DNA from: Bacteroidota bacterium
Lineage (GTDB): Bacteria > Bacteroidota > Ignavibacteria > Palsa-1295
Reading direction: 5' to 3'
Assembly: GCA_025363505.1 (NCBI GenBank)
Contig: JANYDV010000195.1
Coordinates: 1-16,788 of the forward strand
DNA length: 16,788 nucleotides
Shown: positions 1 through 6,326 of the stretch, piece after piece
Layout of the letters: every line of letters begins with the position of its first letter
Numbering within the stretch: the stretch's first letter is position 1
Translations under genes and position numbers: made by a program
The notes under the pieces: model-generated
The model's input: the letters and a program-made list of their open reading frames with translations, nothing else
What the model was told of the DNA's origin: nothing
Databases searched by the model: none

Positions 1-1
1 G

Positions 2-55
2 ACAAAAATGGTTGTAAGACCAGATTATGTTGAAGAAGTAGCAGTCAAAAAATAA
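2..55 (+). CDS. rplP: 50S ribosomal protein L16, 3' end only
   Basis: Only the last 17 codons and the TAA stop lie in the window; the gene begins upstream. The readable tail starts TKMVVRPDYVEEV and ends in lysines. L16 proteins end in a segment of the type KxxFVxK, so TKMVV fits the end of the family core followed by a short extension. The identification rests mainly on position: L16 is the gene directly before L29 (rpmC) in S10-type operons. L16 is a large-subunit protein near the peptidyl-transferase and A-site region. The stop overlaps the Shine-Dalgarno sequence of rpmC, so the two genes are co-transcribed. Confidence 0.8.
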   Translation, partial: TKMVVRPDYVEEVAVKK

Positions 56-59
56 GGAG
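54..59 (+). promoter_or_regulatory. Shine-Dalgarno of rpmC
   Basis: AAGGAG is a strong match to the anti-SD. It overlaps the rplP stop codon (53-55) and sits 11 nt before the rpmC ATG at 71. The overlap suggests that ribosomes terminating on rplP are close to the next start site. Confidence 0.6.
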
Positions 60-70
60 TCTACTAGGTT

Positions 71-280
71 ATGAAAGCAACAAAAACTTCATCGTTTCGC
101 GCTCGTGATGACAAGGAGTTGAATCAACAGGTCAGTGAAAATCTTTCACGGATGACGGCGCTCAACTTTCAAAAAGTAACCGGACACTTAGACAATAGCG
201 CGCAGATTCGTACATTGCGCCGTGATAACGCACGCATCAAGACCTTGCTTCAAGAGCGTAAAGATTTGTCTGCTAAATAA
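71..280 (+). CDS. rpmC: 50S ribosomal protein L29
   Basis: L29 is a small helical protein of the large subunit located next to the polypeptide exit tunnel. The 69-residue product fits the usual 60-75. It has the family layout: a first helix rich in E/L/N (about residues 14-32), a loop with F-Q-K-V-T-G-x-L-D-N, and a second helix with the hallmark arginine pattern LRRDNARIKTLLQER near residues 49-63. The ATG at 71 follows a good AAGGAG. It lies between rplP and rpsQ as in S10 operons generally. Confidence 0.95.
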   Translation: MKATKTSSFRARDDKELNQQVSENLSRMTALNFQKVTGHLDNSAQIRTLRRDNARIKTLLQERKDLSAK

Positions 281-301
281 CACTAATTGTTAGAAATTGA
301 T

Positions 302-598
302 ATGTCAGAGAACATTGTATTGACTCCGGAAGAAATATCACTTGAGGCGCGTAGTCGTCGTAAGGAGCGTATTGGTAAAGTTGTTAGCGATAAAATGCAA
401 AAAACGGTTGTCGTAGAGCAAGTCCGCCAGGTTGCGCACCCGAAGTATAAAAAGTACTTTAAGAAAACTACTACCTTCGTTGCACATAACGAAGAGGATA
501 ATGCAAAAGCAGGTGATACTGTCCGCATTATGGAAACGCGACCACTTTCGAAGACAAAACGTTGGCGTGTCGTAGAAGTCATTGAACGTGCAAAATAA
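302..598 (+). CDS. rpsQ: 30S ribosomal protein S17
   Basis: S17 is a primary 16S rRNA-binding protein with an OB fold. The core is easy to see: RIGKVVSDKMQKTVVVEQ followed by HPKYKKYFKKTTTFVAHNE, then the family's GDTVRIMETRPLSKTKRWRVVEVIE near the end. I choose the ATG at 302 (98 residues) over an in-frame TTG at 287, because ATG is favoured and neither site has a clear Shine-Dalgarno. Even so, about 20 charged residues precede the core, slightly more than in E. coli S17. rpmC ends 21 nt upstream. Confidence 0.95.
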   Translation: MSENIVLTPEEISLEARSRRKERIGKVVSDKMQKTVVVEQVRQVAHPKYKKYFKKTTTFVAHNEEDNAKAGDTVRIMETRPLSKTKRWRVVEVIERAK

Positions 599-622
599 TT
601 TTTATTGTAGGACCAGAAAACA

Positions 623-991
623 ATGATCCAAGAAGAATCAAACCTTCAGGTAGCTGATAATTCCGGTGCGAAGCGTGTGCGATGCATTCGTATCCTCGGT
701 GGCCATGATCGTCGTTACGCAGGAGTTGGCGATGTTATTGTCGTTTCGGTAAAATCTGCGATTCCGAATGGACAAGTAAAAAAAGGCGAAGTTTCGAAAG
801 CAGTTATTGTTCGTACAAAGAAAGAGACTCGCCGGGCAGATGGCAGTTATATTCGCTTTGATGAGAATGCGGTTGTTTTGCTCAATACCCAAGGTGAACC
901 ACGTGGTACACGTATATTTGGGCCGGTAGCTCGCGAACTTCGTGAGCGCCAGTATATGAAAATCGTTTCTCTTGCTCCTGAAGTTATCTAA
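623..991 (+). CDS. rplN: 50S ribosomal protein L14
   Basis: L14 is among the most conserved large-subunit proteins. It sits at the subunit interface, contacting helix 14 of 16S rRNA through intersubunit bridges. The product has the usual 122 residues and the N-terminal MIQEESNLQVADNSGAK block typical of the family. The central VKKGEVSKAVIVRTKKE region and the C-terminal GTRIFGPVARELRE segment are also present, with no gaps. In many bacteria this is the first gene of the spc operon. Here it follows rpsQ by only 24 nt with no visible terminator, so S10 and spc units appear continuous. Confidence 0.97.
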   Translation: MIQEESNLQVADNSGAKRVRCIRILGGHDRRYAGVGDVIVVSVKSAIPNGQVKKGEVSKAVIVRTKKETRRADGSYIRFDENAVVLLNTQGEPRGTRIFGPVARELRERQYMKIVSLAPEVI

Positions 992-997
992 GTGTAT

Positions 998-1003
998 AAG
1001 GAA
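998..1003 (+). promoter_or_regulatory. Shine-Dalgarno that sets the rplX start
   Basis: AAGGAA lies 7 nt before the ATG at 1011. It supports that start over an in-frame TTG at 972, which would overlap the end of rplN and add 13 residues unlike L24. Confidence 0.65.
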
Positions 1004-1010
1004 ATTTACG

Positions 1011-1334
1011 ATGCGTATTAAGAAAAACGATCTTGTTGAGGTCATTACAGGAAAGAACCGCGGAAAACGCGGCAAAGTACTTCGTGTCGTGACAGAAACA
1101 GACCGCGTATTTGTTGAGGGTGTTAATATTCTCAAAAAGCACGAACGTGCAACGCAATCAAACCAACAAGGTGGTATTACCGAGAGAGAACATGCCGTCC
1201 ATGTATCAAACGTAATGTTGGTTGACCCAAAAACTAACGAACGCACCCGTATCGGACGACGTGTTACTGAAGGTGCCAATGGGAAGCGAACCTATGCTCG
1301 GTTTGCAAAAAAATCAGGGGACATAATCTCATAA
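1011..1334 (+). CDS. rplX: 50S ribosomal protein L24
   Basis: L24 is an assembly-initiator protein of the large subunit that binds the 5' domain of 23S rRNA near the exit tunnel. The N-terminal KOW motif is clear: MRIKKNDLVEVITGKNRGKR followed by GKVLRV. A conserved block GVNILKKHERA follows, and the end has GRRVTEGANGKRTYARFAKKSG. Starting at 1011, the protein has 107 residues, normal for the family (100-110). Nineteen nt separate it from rplN. The 52-nt gap after it contains a hairpin just before rplE. Confidence 0.96.
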   Translation: MRIKKNDLVEVITGKNRGKRGKVLRVVTETDRVFVEGVNILKKHERATQSNQQGGITEREHAVHVSNVMLVDPKTNERTRIGRRVTEGANGKRTYARFAKKSGDIIS

Positions 1335-1344
1335 TTTTATTCAA

Positions 1345-1377
1345 AGTGATGACGGCAACTATCGTCATTCAATCACT
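1345..1377 (+). promoter_or_regulatory. Hairpin between rplX and rplE, possible S8 repressor site
   Basis: AGTGAT (1345-1350) pairs with ATCACT (1372-1377), and GACG (1351-1354) pairs with CGTC (1363-1366). The apical loop is 8 nt, and about five unpaired bases lie on the 3' side (1367-1371). A small register shift gives ATGACG/CGTCAT with a bulge nearer the base. The structure ends 9 nt before the rplE ATG. In E. coli the S8 protein represses the spc operon by binding an asymmetric-bulge hairpin at exactly this gene junction. The pairing is seen; the S8 role is inference. Confidence 0.4.
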
Positions 1378-1386
1378 GATATAGCT

Positions 1387-2034
1387 ATGGCTAAAGAGAA
1401 AAAAGATCAAAAAGTTAAACAAAATGCTCCAGCACCATCACCAAGCAAAGATGCTCAGGTTGATGCGGTAGCAGCTCGACTTCATGCAAAATTTAAGGAT
1501 GAAGTTATACCTGTTATGATGAAGCGCTTTAATTACGACAACGTCAATAGCGTGCCTCGCATTCTGAAGATTGCTATAAATATGGGCATTGGTGCTGCTG
1601 CTGCTGATCAGAAGCAACTCGAAGCTGCTGTTCGTGATCTTGAAGCTGTTGTAGGACAAAAAGCATCGTTGACACAGGCAAAAAAATCAATCTCAAACTT
1701 CAAACTACGTGAAGGACAGAATATTGGTTGTCGTGTAACACTTCGTCGCGATAGAATGTATGAGTTTTTTGACCGTTTGATGTCGCTTGCAATACCACGT
1801 ATTCGCGATTTCCGTGGCGTACCGGATAAATCATTTGACGGTAGAGGTAATTATACGCTCGGTATTAAAGAGCAAATTATTTTCCCGGAAATAGATGTAG
1901 ATAAAGTATCGCGCATTACCGGCATGGATATTACTTTTGTCACCAGTGCAACTTCGGACGAAGAGGCATACGAGTTGTTGAAGGCATTTGGAATGCCATT
2001 CCGCAAACGTGAAGGTGAAAAAGCGGCAGCGTAA
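1387..2034 (+). CDS. rplE: 50S ribosomal protein L5
   Basis: L5 binds 5S rRNA in the central protuberance and contacts P-site tRNA. The core runs from about residue 35: an FNYDNVNSVPRILKIAINMG block, then QKASLTQAKKSISNFKLREG, and the family signature with RDFRGVPDKSFDGRGNYTLG in the middle. At 215 residues it is longer than the usual ~180. The excess is mostly an N-terminal tail of about 25-30 residues rich in K, A, P and S, plus a short basic/alanine C-terminal tail. No Shine-Dalgarno precedes the ATG; a hairpin ends just upstream. Confidence 0.96.
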   Translation: MAKEKKDQKVKQNAPAPSPSKDAQVDAVAARLHAKFKDEVIPVMMKRFNYDNVNSVPRILKIAINMGIGAAAADQKQLEAAVRDLEAVVGQKASLTQAKKSISNFKLREGQNIGCRVTLRRDRMYEFFDRLMSLAIPRIRDFRGVPDKSFDGRGNYTLGIKEQIIFPEIDVDKVSRITGMDITFVTSATSDEEAYELLKAFGMPFRKREGEKAAA

Positions 2035-2049
2035 TAATTAATTTTTCAT

Positions 2050-2055
2050 AAGGAA
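2050..2055 (+). promoter_or_regulatory. Shine-Dalgarno for the GTG start of rpsN
   Basis: AAGGAA sits 9 nt before the GTG at 2065 and supports that non-ATG start. The next in-frame Met would be well inside the zinc-binding protein. Confidence 0.6.
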
Positions 2056-2064
2056 CGACTACAC

Positions 2065-2250
2065 GTGGCACGATTAGCGTTACGAGTTAAACAAAAAAGA
2101 GAGCCGAAGTTCTCAACGAGAAAGTACAATCGTTGCAGCCGTTGTGGCAGAGCGCATGCCTACTACCGTAAATTCGGATTATGCCGCTTGTGCCTTCGTG
2201 AACTTGCTCTTGATGGCAAGATTCCCGGCATTCGCAAGTCAAGCTGGTAA
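2065..2250 (+). CDS. rpsN: 30S ribosomal protein S14, zinc-binding type
   Basis: S14 is a late-assembly protein of the 30S head. This is the short, zinc-binding (C+) form: 61 residues with Cys24-x2-Cys27 and Cys40-x2-Cys43, read as CSRCGRAHAYYRKFGLCRLC. The long, zinc-free paralogue of about 89-101 residues lacks these cysteines. It starts with GTG preceded by AAGGAA. The C-terminal GKIPGIRKSSW is the family ending. Together with zinc forms of L36 and S4 in this window, it indicates a zinc-using ribosome. It lies between rplE and rpsH as in standard spc operons. Confidence 0.97.
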   Translation: MARLALRVKQKREPKFSTRKYNRCSRCGRAHAYYRKFGLCRLCLRELALDGKIPGIRKSSW

Positions 2251-2254
2251 TATT

Positions 2255-2285
2255 AAGGATTGTCATTATACGAAATGACATCCTT
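2255..2285 (+). promoter_or_regulatory. Hairpin in the rpsN-rpsH gap
   Basis: AAGGAT-(T)-GTCATT at 2255-2267 pairs with AATGACATCCTT at 2274-2285. That gives 12 base pairs with one bulged T at 2261 and a 6-nt loop. No T-run follows, so it does not look like an intrinsic terminator. It could be a processing site or an autoregulatory element upstream of rpsH. Only the pairing is seen. Confidence 0.45.
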
Positions 2286-2321
2286 TGAATAGTCTGTATA
2301 GAATTTTAGAATAATAAGTGT

Positions 2322-2708
2322 ATGGATACGATCGGAGATTTTTTAACCAGAGTACGCAACGCTATAAAGGCGCGGCATCAGTACGTTATTGTGCCTGCTT
2401 CGAATTTGAAGCTTGCAATTAGTACAATTCTGCAAGACCAAGGATATATCGAGAGTGTTGAGCGCATCGAAAATACTCGTCAAGGTGAACTTAGAATCAC
2501 CTTGAAGTATAAAGACGGCATGCCTGCAATTATGGGACTTCGTCGTATTTCAACACCGGGCCTACGTCGCTATTCAAAAGCGAACGAGACCCCTCGTGTT
2601 CTCTCAGGACTTGGAATAGCAATCATCTCCACACCTCGAGGTGTCATGAGTGATAAACAAGCCCGCCAACTTAATGTCGGTGGCGAGATTCTTTGCTACG
2701 TTTGGTAA
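2322..2708 (+). CDS. rpsH: 30S ribosomal protein S8
   Basis: S8 binds helix 21 of 16S rRNA, organises the central domain, and is the spc-operon repressor in E. coli. The 128-residue product begins MDTIGDFLTRVRNAIKARH, the family N-terminus. It ends with the RNA-binding region: RVLSGLGIAIISTPRGVMSD followed by KQARQLNVGGEILCYVW, which includes the conserved STPRGVMSDKxA element. Length is typical (about 130). The ATG at 2322 lacks a Shine-Dalgarno; the 71-nt gap before it holds a bulged hairpin. Confidence 0.97.
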   Translation: MDTIGDFLTRVRNAIKARHQYVIVPASNLKLAISTILQDQGYIESVERIENTRQGELRITLKYKDGMPAIMGLRRISTPGLRRYSKANETPRVLSGLGIAIISTPRGVMSDKQARQLNVGGEILCYVW

Positions 2709-2740
2709 TATTTTTAGAATAGAGTTTAGAAGGAACGACA

Positions 2741-3280
2741 ATGTCGCGTATTGGAAAAAAACTGATCACAATTCCTAAGGGTGTCACTGCTCAGTCGAAT
2801 GGTGTGACTCTTACTGTAAAAGGACCCAAGGGTACTTTGAGCACGATGATACCTATTGGTATCACTGCAAAGATCGAGAATGACGAGATCACGTTTACTC
2901 GTGCAACTGATGCGCCAAAGAATCGTGCTCTTCACGGTTTGGCTCGTGCTTTGACGAACAATATGGTTGTCGGTGTTTCAGAAGGATTTTCCAAAAAATT
3001 GGAAATGGTCGGCGTTGGTTATAAAGCTGAAAAGAAGGGAAAGTGGATACAGTTTAATCTTGGGTTTTCTCATCCTGTCGTTTTTGTCGCTCCGGCAGAA
3101 ATTGCAATTGATGTTATCACCCCAACTTCATTGACTGTATCGGGAATTGATAAACAGCTTGTCGGTGCTGTTGCTGCAAAGATTCGCTCAATACGTCCGC
3201 CGGAACCCTACAAAGGCAAAGGCGTTAAATACGCTGACGAAAAAATCATCCGTAAAGCGGGAAAAACAGCTGGTAAATAA
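2741..3280 (+). CDS. rplF: 50S ribosomal protein L6
   Basis: L6 lies near the sarcin-ricin loop and the factor-binding site. It has two tandem related domains. Visible marks are MSRIGKKLITIPKGV at the N-terminus, VKGPKGTLS at about residues 28-36, and the C-terminal RNA-binding signature RSIRPPEPYKGKGVKYADEK followed by a basic tail. Length is 179 residues, as usual. AGAAGGAA sits 6 nt before the ATG. It follows rpsH by 32 nt. Confidence 0.97.
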   Translation: MSRIGKKLITIPKGVTAQSNGVTLTVKGPKGTLSTMIPIGITAKIENDEITFTRATDAPKNRALHGLARALTNNMVVGVSEGFSKKLEMVGVGYKAEKKGKWIQFNLGFSHPVVFVAPAEIAIDVITPTSLTVSGIDKQLVGAVAAKIRSIRPPEPYKGKGVKYADEKIIRKAGKTAGK

Positions 3281-3298
3281 TTTTTGAAAGTAAGGACA

Positions 3299-3661
3299 AT
3301 GGCAACTAAAATCCAGTTACAAGATAAAGCAAAGCGCCTCGCTCGTAGACGCTTTAGCATCCAAGCAAAAGTTCGTGGTACTGCTGAACGTCCACGATTA
3401 GTGGTATTTCGTAGTAATGCAGATATCTATGCCCAACTTGTCGACGATGCAAATGGATTCACTCTTGCTTCTGTAGGTTCTATAAAGATCGCTGATAAAT
3501 TGAAGAAGGGTGAAAAATCTTCTGTAGTTGGAAAGCAAATAGCAATATTAGCAAGAGATAAGGGTATCACAACGGTTGTCTTCGATCGTAATGGCTATCT
3601 TTATCATGGACGCGTAAAAGCACTTGCAGATGCAGCCCGCGAAGGCGGTTTGAAATTTTAA
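3299..3661 (+). CDS. rplR: 50S ribosomal protein L18
   Basis: L18 binds 5S rRNA together with L5 and helps form the central protuberance. The product begins MATKIQLQDKAKRLARRRF. It contains VRGTAERPRLVVFRSNADIY, the family core, and ends with VVFDRNGYLYHGRVKALADA then AREGGLKF, the typical L18 C-terminus. I use the ATG at 3299 (120 residues, normal length). An in-frame TTG at 3284 would add five residues. The AAGGA at 3292-3296 is unusually close to the ATG (2 nt), so the exact initiation site carries some doubt. Confidence 0.96.
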   Translation: MATKIQLQDKAKRLARRRFSIQAKVRGTAERPRLVVFRSNADIYAQLVDDANGFTLASVGSIKIADKLKKGEKSSVVGKQIAILARDKGITTVVFDRNGYLYHGRVKALADAAREGGLKF

Positions 3662-3686
3662 TTCACGTTTGTAAAAAGAAAAGCTC

Positions 3687-4190
3687 GTGGCGAAAATACG
3701 TTCATCGGAATTAAATTTAAAAGACAAACTGGTCGCTGTCAACCGTGTTTCAAAGGTTGTTAAAGGCGGTCGCAGATTTAGTTTTAATGCTATTGTTGCC
3801 GTTGGTGATGGTAGTGGACATATTGGTATTGGTCTCGGTAAGTCAAACGAAGTAACCGATGCTGTTACCAAAGCAACTGAAGACGCGAAACGTAATGTTC
3901 GTTCTGTCCCTTTGCGTCGTGGTACCATCCCACATATGGTACATGGTAAATACGGAGCTGGTAAGGTAATGTTAAAGCCTGCATCTCCTGGTACTGGACT
4001 TATAGCTGGTGGTGGCGTTCGAGCTGTACTCGAACTTGCTGGAGTTCAGGATATTTTAACAAAGTCTCAGGGCTCATCAAATCCGCATAATCTTGTTAAA
4101 GCGACAATGGATGCTCTCGCGCAATTGAGCGACGCACACGCAGTATCTGTCCGTCGTGGAATTACACTCACGAAAGTGTTCAACGGATAA
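3687..4190 (+). CDS. rpsE: 30S ribosomal protein S5
   Basis: S5 acts in decoding fidelity and mRNA unwinding at the entry channel. The 167-residue product has the N-terminal dsRNA-binding-like domain with KLVAVNRVSKVVKGGRRFSF and GDGSGHIGIGLGKSNEV. The C-terminal domain has LKPASPGTGLIAGGGVRAVL and GSSNPHNLVKATMDAL, both conserved. The start is GTG at 3687, which gives the natural MAKIRSSELNLKDK beginning. The preceding 25 nt show only a poor AAAGAAAAG-type purine stretch. It lies between rplR and rpmD, the usual order. Confidence 0.96.
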   Translation: MAKIRSSELNLKDKLVAVNRVSKVVKGGRRFSFNAIVAVGDGSGHIGIGLGKSNEVTDAVTKATEDAKRNVRSVPLRRGTIPHMVHGKYGAGKVMLKPASPGTGLIAGGGVRAVLELAGVQDILTKSQGSSNPHNLVKATMDALAQLSDAHAVSVRRGITLTKVFNG

Positions 4191-4204
4191 GTGAAAGAAT
4201 AATA

Positions 4205-4384
4205 ATGAAAAAGCTGAAGATCAAACAGACGAAGAGTATAAATGATACGCTTCAAATGCATAAACGTACAATCAAAGCCCTTGGGTTAGGTCGTCCGAAT
4301 TATGTAGTAGAACATAATGACACTCCAGCTATTCGCGGAATGATTCGTGTCGTCCGTCATTTGGTTGAAGTTACCGAATTATAA
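4205..4384 (+). CDS. rpmD: 50S ribosomal protein L30
   Basis: The ATG at 4205 opens a 59-codon frame ending in TAA at 4382-4384. It starts MKKLKIKQTKSINDTLQMHK and ends with IRGMIRVVRHLVEVTEL. This matches the L30 pattern: a basic beta strand, a helix, then the signature K-A-L-G-L-x-R-P (here KALGLGRPNYVV), then a helix carrying M-I-x-V-V-x-H-L-V. Length is typical (about 60). Fourteen nt separate it from rpsE, and it sits between rpsE and rplO as expected. L30 is absent from some bacterial lineages, so its presence is mildly informative. Confidence 0.95.
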   Translation: MKKLKIKQTKSINDTLQMHKRTIKALGLGRPNYVVEHNDTPAIRGMIRVVRHLVEVTEL

Positions 4385-4397
4385 TTTTTATTTGCGA

Positions 4398-4413
4398 GCG
4401 GGTGTTTGCCCGC
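4398..4413 (+). promoter_or_regulatory. Small GC hairpin between rpmD and rplO
   Basis: GCGGGT at 4398-4403 pairs with GCCCGC at 4408-4413 (five Watson-Crick pairs and one G-T) around a 4-nt loop. This is a GC-rich island in an AT-rich 58-nt gap, with no T-run after it. It could affect mRNA stability or rplO translation; no function can be assigned. Confidence 0.35.
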
Positions 4414-4442
4414 GTTAGTAAACAATATAAACAAGACAGAAT

Positions 4443-4904
4443 ATGAACAATCCACGTCCAGCACCCGGAGCCATAAAGAACACCAAACGAATCGGTCGTG
4501 GTGTTGGATCCGGACACGGAAGAACAGCAACCCGTGGCTCTAAGGGAGCAGCAGCACGTGCTGGTTACAAGCGTAAGATCGGGTTTGAGGGTGGTCAAAT
4601 GCCTATGGCTCGAATTATGCCAAAGTTTGGTTTTAATTCTCCCTTTCGAGTAGATTATGCAGAAGTTAATGTTTCCCGACTTCAGGAAGCCGCAAATGCT
4701 GGCTTATTGCCGAAAGGTCAAACCATTACCCCTGCGTTTCTTCGGTCGATTGGAGTAATAAGTGGAGGTCATCAACCGGTGAAAATACTTGGTGATGGAG
4801 AGATCAAAGTTGCTGTGATAGTACAAGTTCACAAAGTCACCAAAGGCGCATTGACCAAGATCGAAGCTGCCGGCGGCAAAGTAGAAGTTTTGGTAAAAGC
4901 ATAA
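4443..4904 (+). CDS. rplO: 50S ribosomal protein L15
   Basis: L15 is a late-assembly large-subunit protein with a long basic N-terminal extension that penetrates the 23S rRNA. The sequence shows the family glycine/arginine-rich start: GAIKNTKRIGRGVGSGHGRT then GSKGAAARAGYKRKIGFEGG. The globular C-terminal half carries VKILGDGEIKVAVIVQVHKV and ends TKIEAAGGKVEVLVKA, the conserved L15 ending. Length is 153 residues (typical 140-155). The ATG at 4443 has no Shine-Dalgarno. A hairpin with a T-run follows before secY. Confidence 0.96.
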   Translation: MNNPRPAPGAIKNTKRIGRGVGSGHGRTATRGSKGAAARAGYKRKIGFEGGQMPMARIMPKFGFNSPFRVDYAEVNVSRLQEAANAGLLPKGQTITPAFLRSIGVISGGHQPVKILGDGEIKVAVIVQVHKVTKGALTKIEAAGGKVEVLVKA

Positions 4905-4911
4905 ATCAATG

Positions 4912-4941
4912 AACATCTCATTCCGGGGTGTTTCGTTTTTT
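4912..4941 (+). terminator. Weak terminator or attenuator between rplO and secY
   Basis: AACATCTC (4912-4919) pairs with GGGGTGTT (4925-4932) through eight pairs, two of them G-T, around a 5-nt loop. TCG and then six Ts (4936-4941) follow. This has the shape of a modest intrinsic terminator inside the operon, 21 nt before the secY ATG. It could lower secY-map expression relative to upstream ribosomal genes. Strength is uncertain because of the wobble pairs and the three-base gap before the T-run. Confidence 0.4.
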
Positions 4942-4962
4942 CTGGTTTACTCTCAAATCTAA

Positions 4963-6312
4963 ATGAGCAGGCTTACAGACAGTTTCCGTAATATCTTCAA
5001 AATCGAAGAACTTCGTCAACGCATCATCTATACGATCGCGTTGCTTGTTATTGTCCGACTTGGCGCGCATATTACGTTGCCGGGAATTGATGTTCATGCA
5101 CTTGAGCGTGCATCTGCATCGGGCAATTCTAATTCACTCTTTGGTTTGTATGATCTATTCGTTGGCGGAGCGTTTAAGAACGCTGCTATTTTTGCACTTG
5201 GCATCATGCCATATATTTCAACATCAATCATCATTCAATTGATGGGAAGTGTTGTCCCTTACTTTCAAAAACTACAAAAAGAAGGCGAAGAAGGTCGAAA
5301 GAGAATTAACCAACTTACCAGAACCGGTACTTTTATTGTTGCTTCATTGCAAGCGCTTGGTGTAGCTGTCCATCTTCGCAGTATGCCTGGCAATGTTGTG
5401 GCTGATGGAATTAGCCCACTTTTGTTTACAATTAGTACGATATTCTGCCTTGCTGCGGGTACAATGTTTATGATGTGGCTTGGTGAACAGATTACTGAAC
5501 GAGGTATCGGAAATGGTATTTCACTCATTATCTTCATCGGCATCATAGCCCGTTTTCCGAATGCGCTTGTTGACGAACTTCACGGCATCGGCACTGATGC
5601 AGGCAAGAATATTATCATTGAGCTTGTGATGTTTGCAATATTAGTGGGAGTTATTGCATTCGTCGTTTTCATGACACAAGGTATTCGAAAAGTACCTGTA
5701 CAATATGCAAAGAGGGTAATTGGCCGAAAAGTTTATGGTGGAGTTACCCAGCATATTCCAATCAGAATTAACACTGCCGGCGTAATGCCAATCATTTTTG
5801 CTCAGGCAATATTGTTTATTCCGACGACATTACTTCAATTCTTTCCAGGTTCGGGTTTTGCTCAAAGTATTGCAAGATTCTTTGATTACCGTTCGGCGGG
5901 TTATGCTGTAATATTCGGCTTAATGATTGTTGTATTTACTTACTTTTATACAGCTATCGCATTCAATCCCCGTGATGTCGCTGATACGATGAAGAAACAG
6001 GGAGGTTTTATCCCAGGAGTGCGTCCGGGAAGAAATACTTCGGATTACATAGATAATATTTTGACGCATTTAACACTTCCTGGTGCTATATTTCTAGCCT
6101 TTATTGCAATTCTGCCAACAATTGTGACTGCACTTGGGGTTACCTCGAGCTTTGCACAGTTCTTTGGTGGTACAAGTCTATTGATTATGGTCGGTGTTGC
6201 ACTCGACACATTGCAGCAGATTGAATCTCATTTGTTGATGCATAATTACGAAGGACTAATGAAATCTGGAAAAATCAAGAATCGCTCTATCGGTGGCGGC
6301 TCTTATTCTTAA
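4963..6312 (+). CDS. secY: Preprotein translocase subunit SecY
   Basis: SecY forms the protein-conducting channel of the inner membrane with SecE and SecG, and is driven by SecA or the ribosome. The 449 residues fit the family (430-450) and contain about ten hydrophobic segments. Conserved marks are a lateral-gate/TM2 block FALGIMPYISTSIIIQLM near residues 77-94 and the cytosolic loop EGEEGRKRINQLTR at 107-120. Further on are the TM7 region INTAGVMPIIFAQAIL and the SecA/ribosome-facing loop QGGFIPGVRPG at 346-356. The last helix has GGTSLLIMVGVALDT. The ATG at 4963 lacks a Shine-Dalgarno. The gene lies downstream of rplO, as in nearly all spc operons. Confidence 0.97.
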   Translation: MSRLTDSFRNIFKIEELRQRIIYTIALLVIVRLGAHITLPGIDVHALERASASGNSNSLFGLYDLFVGGAFKNAAIFALGIMPYISTSIIIQLMGSVVPYFQKLQKEGEEGRKRINQLTRTGTFIVASLQALGVAVHLRSMPGNVVADGISPLLFTISTIFCLAAGTMFMMWLGEQITERGIGNGISLIIFIGIIARFPNALVDELHGIGTDAGKNIIIELVMFAILVGVIAFVVFMTQGIRKVPVQYAKRVIGRKVYGGVTQHIPIRINTAGVMPIIFAQAILFIPTTLLQFFPGSGFAQSIARFFDYRSAGYAVIFGLMIVVFTYFYTAIAFNPRDVADTMKKQGGFIPGVRPGRNTSDYIDNILTHLTLPGAIFLAFIAILPTIVTALGVTSSFAQFFGGTSLLIMVGVALDTLQQIESHLLMHNYEGLMKSGKIKNRSIGGGSYS

Positions 6313-6326
6313 AGAGTATATAATGA

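Noticed and set aside
638..1279. 213-codon minus-strand frame
   Set aside because: It is fully antisense to rplN and rplX, which are highly conserved. It is a shadow of their codon use.
2255..2285. rpsN-rpsH hairpin as an intrinsic terminator
   Set aside because: No T-run follows the stem, and essential genes of the same operon lie directly downstream.
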